Assembly: GCA_030593665.1 (NCBI GenBank)
Contig: JAUVGS010000053.1
Span: 1 to 8,862 of the forward strand
Origin: Chitinivibrionales bacterium
Lineage (GTDB): Bacteria > Fibrobacterota > Chitinivibrionia > Chitinivibrionales > JANQEN01
Length of the DNA stretch: 8,862 bases
Direction: 5' to 3'
The notes below the pieces were generated by a model that worked only from the letters and a program-made list of their open reading frames with translations, was not told the DNA's origin and did not search any database. Both the position numbers and the translations under genes were made by a program. This document shows, one piece after another, positions 6,114-8,862 of the stretch; position 1 is the first letter of the stretch, and each line of letters opens with the position of its first letter.

Positions 6114-7385
6114 ATGATCCGCCACAGCTTAAATCGAAGGGAATTTATTGCCGATATTTCCAAAGGAATTGCGGCTGTGGGTGCTTTGCCTTTCTATGCC
6201 GGCGCTTTATGTCAACCGGGGCAAAAGAATACCGGCTATGTGTATGACGAGAGATATCTTGACTACAGCAGCAATCCGGAATCCCCGGCACGACTTATCG
6301 CTATTGAAAATCGGATGAAAGATACGGGCCTTTCTCAGGAGGTAGAAAATATACCGCTTTTTGATGACCATCTTCCGCATATACAAAAAATCCATTCAGA
6401 TGCCCATATCTCTGCAATCCAGGGTATTGGTATAACCGGAGAGGTGGCTGAACTGGCCGTTGCCGGTGTGCTGGGTGCTGCGCAGGCAGTAGGTGACGGG
6501 AGCGTAAAAAATGCATTCTGTGCAATACGGCCACCGGGGCATCACGCAATCGACGGTGGTATCGGTGTGGGATTCTGTTATTATAATAATGTCGCAATTG
6601 CAGCCAGGTTTATTCAAACGGTATATGCCGAATACAAGAAAATATTGATAATTGACTGGGACTATCATCATGGAAATGCCACTCAGGATACTTTTTATGA
6701 GGATCCAAGCGTGCTGTTTTTTTCAACCCATAATTGGAATGATTATCCGCAAACCGGTGATCCGGCAATGGAAGGAGCCGGAGCAGGTACCGGCTTTAAT
6801 ATTAATGTCCATTTAGAGCCACGTGCGACAGATGATCAAATGAAAAAGGCCTGGGAAGAAAAATTACTCCCCAAAGCAGAATTATTCAAACCGGATTTTG
6901 TACTTATTTCAGCAGGATTTGACGGCAGAACAGGGGATCAAATCGGCAAATTTGAGCTGACAGATGCCTGTTTCGCAGATCTGACGAAAATGGCTGTTGA
7001 CATTGCAAAACAATACTGTAATGGAAGACTGGTTTCAATGCTCGAAGGTGGGTATACTGTTGATGGCCTGGCAAAAGCCGTCACAACTCATATCGCGACT
7101 TTAATAAATGAAACTTCCGATGTGATGGATAAAAATATCCATTTGAAATCTCAAAATGCATATATTCACGACAGTATATTGTATTTACCTTTTTCCGTTC
7201 AGGGATTAACCGCTATTACTGTCAGGGATGCTGCCGGATCTGTCCTGAGAAAACCACCCTCCCATGCAATACACAATGGTCAAATGAACCTTTCTGCGTT
7301 AGGATTGGGTGCGGGAAACTACTTTGTTGAAATAAAAACCACAGGCAGGAAACCTGTTACCCTGAATTTCGTATGTATAAAATAA
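6114..7385 (+). CDS. Exported histone-deacetylase/acetylpolyamine-amidohydrolase family protein with Tat-type signal and C-terminal beta domain
   Basis: This 423-residue protein has a full HDAC-superfamily domain, about residues 40-330. Visible sites are IRPPGHHA (tandem His 143-144), DWDYHHGN (metal ligands D183 and H185), SAGFDGRTGD (metal ligand D270) and LEGGY (catalytic Tyr 314), so it should be an active metal-dependent deacetylase. Family members remove acetyl groups from protein lysines, polyamines or small molecules; the substrate here is unknown. The N-terminus LNRREFIADISKGIAAVGAL fits a twin-arginine signal (R8, R9, F11). Cys33 in GALC is not a good lipobox. Residues 340-423 form an extra beta domain (AITVRDAAGSVLRK, LGLGAGNYFVEIKTTG, final FVCIK) like C-terminal sorting tails. 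GAGG-type ribosome site at 6103-6106, spacing 7. It follows the amidotransferase-like gene by 57 bp. Export of this normally cytoplasmic fold is the unusual feature. Confidence 0.87.
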   Translation: MIRHSLNRREFIADISKGIAAVGALPFYAGALCQPGQKNTGYVYDERYLDYSSNPESPARLIAIENRMKDTGLSQEVENIPLFDDHLPHIQKIHSDAHISAIQGIGITGEVAELAVAGVLGAAQAVGDGSVKNAFCAIRPPGHHAIDGGIGVGFCYYNNVAIAARFIQTVYAEYKKILIIDWDYHHGNATQDTFYEDPSVLFFSTHNWNDYPQTGDPAMEGAGAGTGFNINVHLEPRATDDQMKKAWEEKLLPKAELFKPDFVLISAGFDGRTGDQIGKFELTDACFADLTKMAVDIAKQYCNGRLVSMLEGGYTVDGLAKAVTTHIATLINETSDVMDKNIHLKSQNAYIHDSILYLPFSVQGLTAITVRDAAGSVLRKPPSHAIHNGQMNLSALGLGAGNYFVEIKTTGRKPVTLNFVCIK

Positions 7386-7432
7386 AATCAGGCAACATTT
7401 CACCAATGGTTCGTTTATTGACCGGGAAATTA

Positions 7433-7472
7433 AAACAATGCCAAATATTTTACGGGGTTTTGTTTCTTTTTT
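7433..7472 (+). terminator. Weak candidate rho-independent terminator after the HDAC-family gene
   Basis: AAACAATGCC (7433-7442) can pair with GGTTTTGTTT (7456-7465) with one mismatch and one G-T pair, around a 13-nt AT-rich loop. A C and six Ts (7467-7472) follow, then more T-rich sequence. The stem is poor in G-C pairs, so termination would be inefficient. It lies 48 bases after the stop of the upstream operon, where a terminator is expected. Confidence 0.35.
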
Positions 7473-7500
7473 GATTTTTGTCTGATATTTTTACTATATT
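7471..7500 (+). promoter_or_regulatory. Candidate promoter for the gene at 7729
   Basis: TTGATT (7471-7476) and TATATT (7495-7500) are separated by 18 bp, matching the sigma-70 consensus at 4 and 5 of 6 positions. It would produce a long leader of about 220 nt that includes the hairpin at 7625. A start site nearer the gene, around the shared element at 7667, is an alternative. Confidence 0.3.
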
Positions 7501-7624
7501 ATGGGATAGTTGTGAAAAATCCAAATGTTATTCACCACAGGGGCATGGAGATATAAAGATTTTTCATAAATAAAAAAAATAAAGAAGTGTGGCATTAGAA
7601 GCGGGTTTTTATTTAGTTTAGTAC

Positions 7625-7658
7625 GAGATGTAAATCAGGAGGTAATTTACCGTATCTC
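7625..7658 (+). promoter_or_regulatory. Leader hairpin displaying AGGAGGT in its loop
   Basis: GAGAT-GTAAAT (7625-7635) pairs with ATTTAC (7645-7650) and ATCTC (7654-7658): 11 base pairs with a 3-nt bulge (CGT). The 9-nt loop is CAGGAGGTA, a perfect Shine-Dalgarno core with no ATG, GTG or TTG at usable distance after it. It lies 70 bases before the real start. It could be a ribosome standby site, a protein- or RNA-binding element or an mRNA-stability stem. Confidence 0.4.
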
Positions 7659-7666
7659 AGAATCAC

Positions 7667-7680
7667 CTAATTACTGCATA
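7667..7680 (+). repeat. Shared upstream element, copy 3 (before the DUF362-like gene)
   Basis: CTAATTACTGCATA, followed by AATAATACAT. It matches copy 2 at 11 of 14 positions, and the core AATTACTKCATAA at 12 of 13. It lies 48 bases before ATG 7729, a position similar to copy 2. Confidence 0.35.
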
Positions 7681-7728
7681 AATAATACATATTCATTTCT
7701 ATAAAACATTTAGGAAAGGAGTAGTTGT

Positions 7729-8862
7729 ATGAAAAAAACGGGAAGAACTTTTTTCAGGAATTCATCCATTGTCGCAGCAGTTGTCTTTTTGGTGTCGCTT
7801 GTTTCGCTGTCTTCAGCATTAGAGCGTGACAACGATGGAATGATAACTATTGTCATGGCACGGGATACACTATGTTTTGTAAACGAAGTTCTTGATACTG
7901 TTGCTGTTCAGCGTATGGTGGATTCGTCAGTTGTTAGATTTACGGGAATCGAGAATGATGTGCCATTTGCGTATATGTGCCTATTTCCCGGGGTAGATGC
8001 TACCTCCAAAATTTTGATTAAATATAACCCGAAAGCTCCGAAAACAACAATAATGCCCATGATAAATGCTCTTAAAAAGGGACTGTGTACCATGCTTGAC
8101 GGCACGTTCCCGGCGGAGAATGTTTCTTTAATCGGTAACGAGGGTATTGTGACAGACTCTGCTGATACTATTTTTATTGATACGACGGTAATTGTATATG
8201 ATACGACTATATTTACATTCGATTCTTTAGGCAACCCTGATACAATTATTGTATCCACCGCTACGACTATATTTGCATTCGATGCTTCAGGCAACCCTGA
8301 TACAATTGAAGTACCCACCCCAACCACCCCATCAGACACAATACCAGGACAAGATCTTAAATATTGTATCAAGGACGTTTATTCCAATGCCGATTACATC
8401 ATCTATTGTCCGTCCGCCATGGCCACTGATATAGGCTGCGGTGTAGATATGTGTTTGAGTTTAATGCTGACTTCCATTGAAGGCGTTAATGGTGCGACTA
8501 TTGGAGATATGTATCCTTTTTTCTATGATACGATAAGCCCCTCTTTAACGCTCCTTAACTTCCATCGTATTTTTAACGGGGATTCTGCAAAGACCTGTTT
8601 TTACATGATGGATCTCATATCGTATTATGGAACTGATACTGCGATTGTCGGTGCAGGAAACAGAATTTATACAACCAGTAATATTACCGTATGCGATTGG
8701 AAGGGATTGCATTTTCTCGCTGATATCGTTGGTGTTCTCGACTCCCTGCAAAAGTATCAGGCAATGAAGGTTTGTACTGTTTCTGTTTACCCGCACGACC
8801 CGGAACTGAATCTTGGCGTTGTCAATGAAGGTCAGATGTATGAGGATCATATCGAGTCAGGG
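7729..8862 (+). CDS. Exported DUF362-like protein with internal tandem repeat (3' end outside window)
   Basis: The frame is open for 378 codons to the window edge with no stop, so the gene is partial at its 3' end. A strong ribosome site (GGAAAGGAG, 7713-7721) precedes ATG. A signal peptide is clear: charged start MKKTGRTFFR, hydrophobic residues 13-27, cleavage after SSA30. Residues 39-135 resemble secreted DUF362 (PF04015) proteins: QRMVDSSVVRFTG, CLFPGVDATSKILIKYN, then FPAENVSLIGN. Residues 213-255 (DVYSNADYIIYCPSAM, then SLMLTSIEGVNG) fit the family's next block. Residues 287-376 fit its C-terminal part, ending ELNLGVVNEGQMYE. The usual lysine/histidine and Lys-Asn residues of the middle block and the DPVA-type motif are not seen, so it is divergent. 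A Thr/Asp/Pro-rich insert (about residues 142-207) with a 20-residue duplication separates the two halves. Function is unknown. Confidence 0.75.
   Translation, partial: MKKTGRTFFRNSSIVAAVVFLVSLVSLSSALERDNDGMITIVMARDTLCFVNEVLDTVAVQRMVDSSVVRFTGIENDVPFAYMCLFPGVDATSKILIKYNPKAPKTTIMPMINALKKGLCTMLDGTFPAENVSLIGNEGIVTDSADTIFIDTTVIVYDTTIFTFDSLGNPDTIIVSTATTIFAFDASGNPDTIEVPTPTTPSDTIPGQDLKYCIKDVYSNADYIIYCPSAMATDIGCGVDMCLSLMLTSIEGVNGATIGDMYPFFYDTISPSLTLLNFHRIFNGDSAKTCFYMMDLISYYGTDTAIVGAGNRIYTTSNITVCDWKGLHFLADIVGVLDSLQKYQAMKVCTVSVYPHDPELNLGVVNEGQMYEDHIESG
8203..8322 (+). repeat. In-frame 60-bp tandem duplication inside the DUF362-like gene
   Basis: Units 8203-8262 and 8263-8322 are 51/60 identical by hand count and exactly in frame, encoding residues 159-178 and 179-198. 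The shared protein pattern is TTIFxFDxxGNPDTIxV. A degenerate related stretch (DTIFIDTTVIVYD, residues 146-158) precedes them and a Pro/Thr-rich linker follows. Several differences change amino acids, so the copies have diverged. Confidence 0.85.

Larger units (their letters stand above)
7386..7728 (+). other. Intergenic region and leader of the exported DUF362-like gene
   Basis: I see no gene here. The region starts with a weak terminator for the upstream operon (7433-7472). A TTGATT/TATATT promoter candidate overlaps the terminator's T-tract and would give a leader of roughly 220 nt. Further on lie an 11-bp hairpin with AGGAGGT in its loop (7625-7658) and a copy of the upstream element shared with the other units (7667-7680). 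AGGAAAGGAG (7712-7721) is the ribosome site of ATG 7729. I recognise no known riboswitch class in it. Confidence 0.55.

Noticed and set aside
6207..6215. Lipoprotein modification at Cys33 of the HDAC-family protein
   Set aside because: GALC has Gly at -3 and Leu at -1, which does not fit the lipobox; a soluble or tail-anchored exported protein is more likely.
8203..8322. 60-bp repeat as a CRISPR-like array
   Set aside because: Only two adjacent units without spacers, in frame inside a gene; a coding duplication explains it.
7908..8372. 154-codon minus-strand frame rich in Val, Ser and Ile
   Set aside because: Its apparent repeats are the reverse reading of the 60-bp duplication in the plus-strand exported gene, which has a ribosome site and signal peptide.
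8545..8850. 101-codon minus-strand frame
   Set aside because: Antisense to the open DUF362-like frame and without start signals.

Overview
The window looks like a chromosomal segment of a Gram-negative bacterium, probably from the FCB superphylum (Fibrobacterota- or Bacteroidota-like). The clues are a hom-thrC-ApgM-type threonine operon, exported proteins with C-terminal beta-sandwich 'sorting' tails, a PPC domain and moderate GC. This placement is an inference; no rRNA or other phylogenetic marker is present.

Layout. Positions 1-396 are AT-rich with no supported gene, but carry a 15-bp perfect inverted repeat with arms 215 bp apart. Positions 397-4248 (minus strand) are a compact threonine operon transcribed hom -> thrC -> putative homoserine kinase, with 10-bp and -4-bp junctions; it covers the steps from aspartate semialdehyde to threonine. 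Positions 4249-4580 are a divergent intergenic region with promoter-like sites for both directions. Positions 4581-7385 (plus strand) are a two-gene unit of exported proteins: a class I glutamine-amidotransferase-like (BPL_N-like) protein with PPC and sorting domains, then a histone-deacetylase/acetylpolyamine-amidohydrolase family enzyme with a twin-arginine signal and a C-terminal beta domain. A weak terminator and a 343-bp gap follow. From 7729 a further exported protein runs off the window end without a stop; it resembles secreted DUF362 proteins but carries a 20-residue tandem duplication and lacks residues usual in that family.

How the parts fit. The minus-strand operon is ordinary amino-acid biosynthesis using the non-orthologous ApgM-type homoserine kinase. 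The plus-strand genes look like envelope or extracellular functions. The most unusual element is the exported HDAC-fold deacetylase paired with an exported amidotransferase-fold protein. Upstream of all three transcription units lies a similar element, close to GCAATTAYYTCATA, which may be part of the promoter or a shared regulator site.
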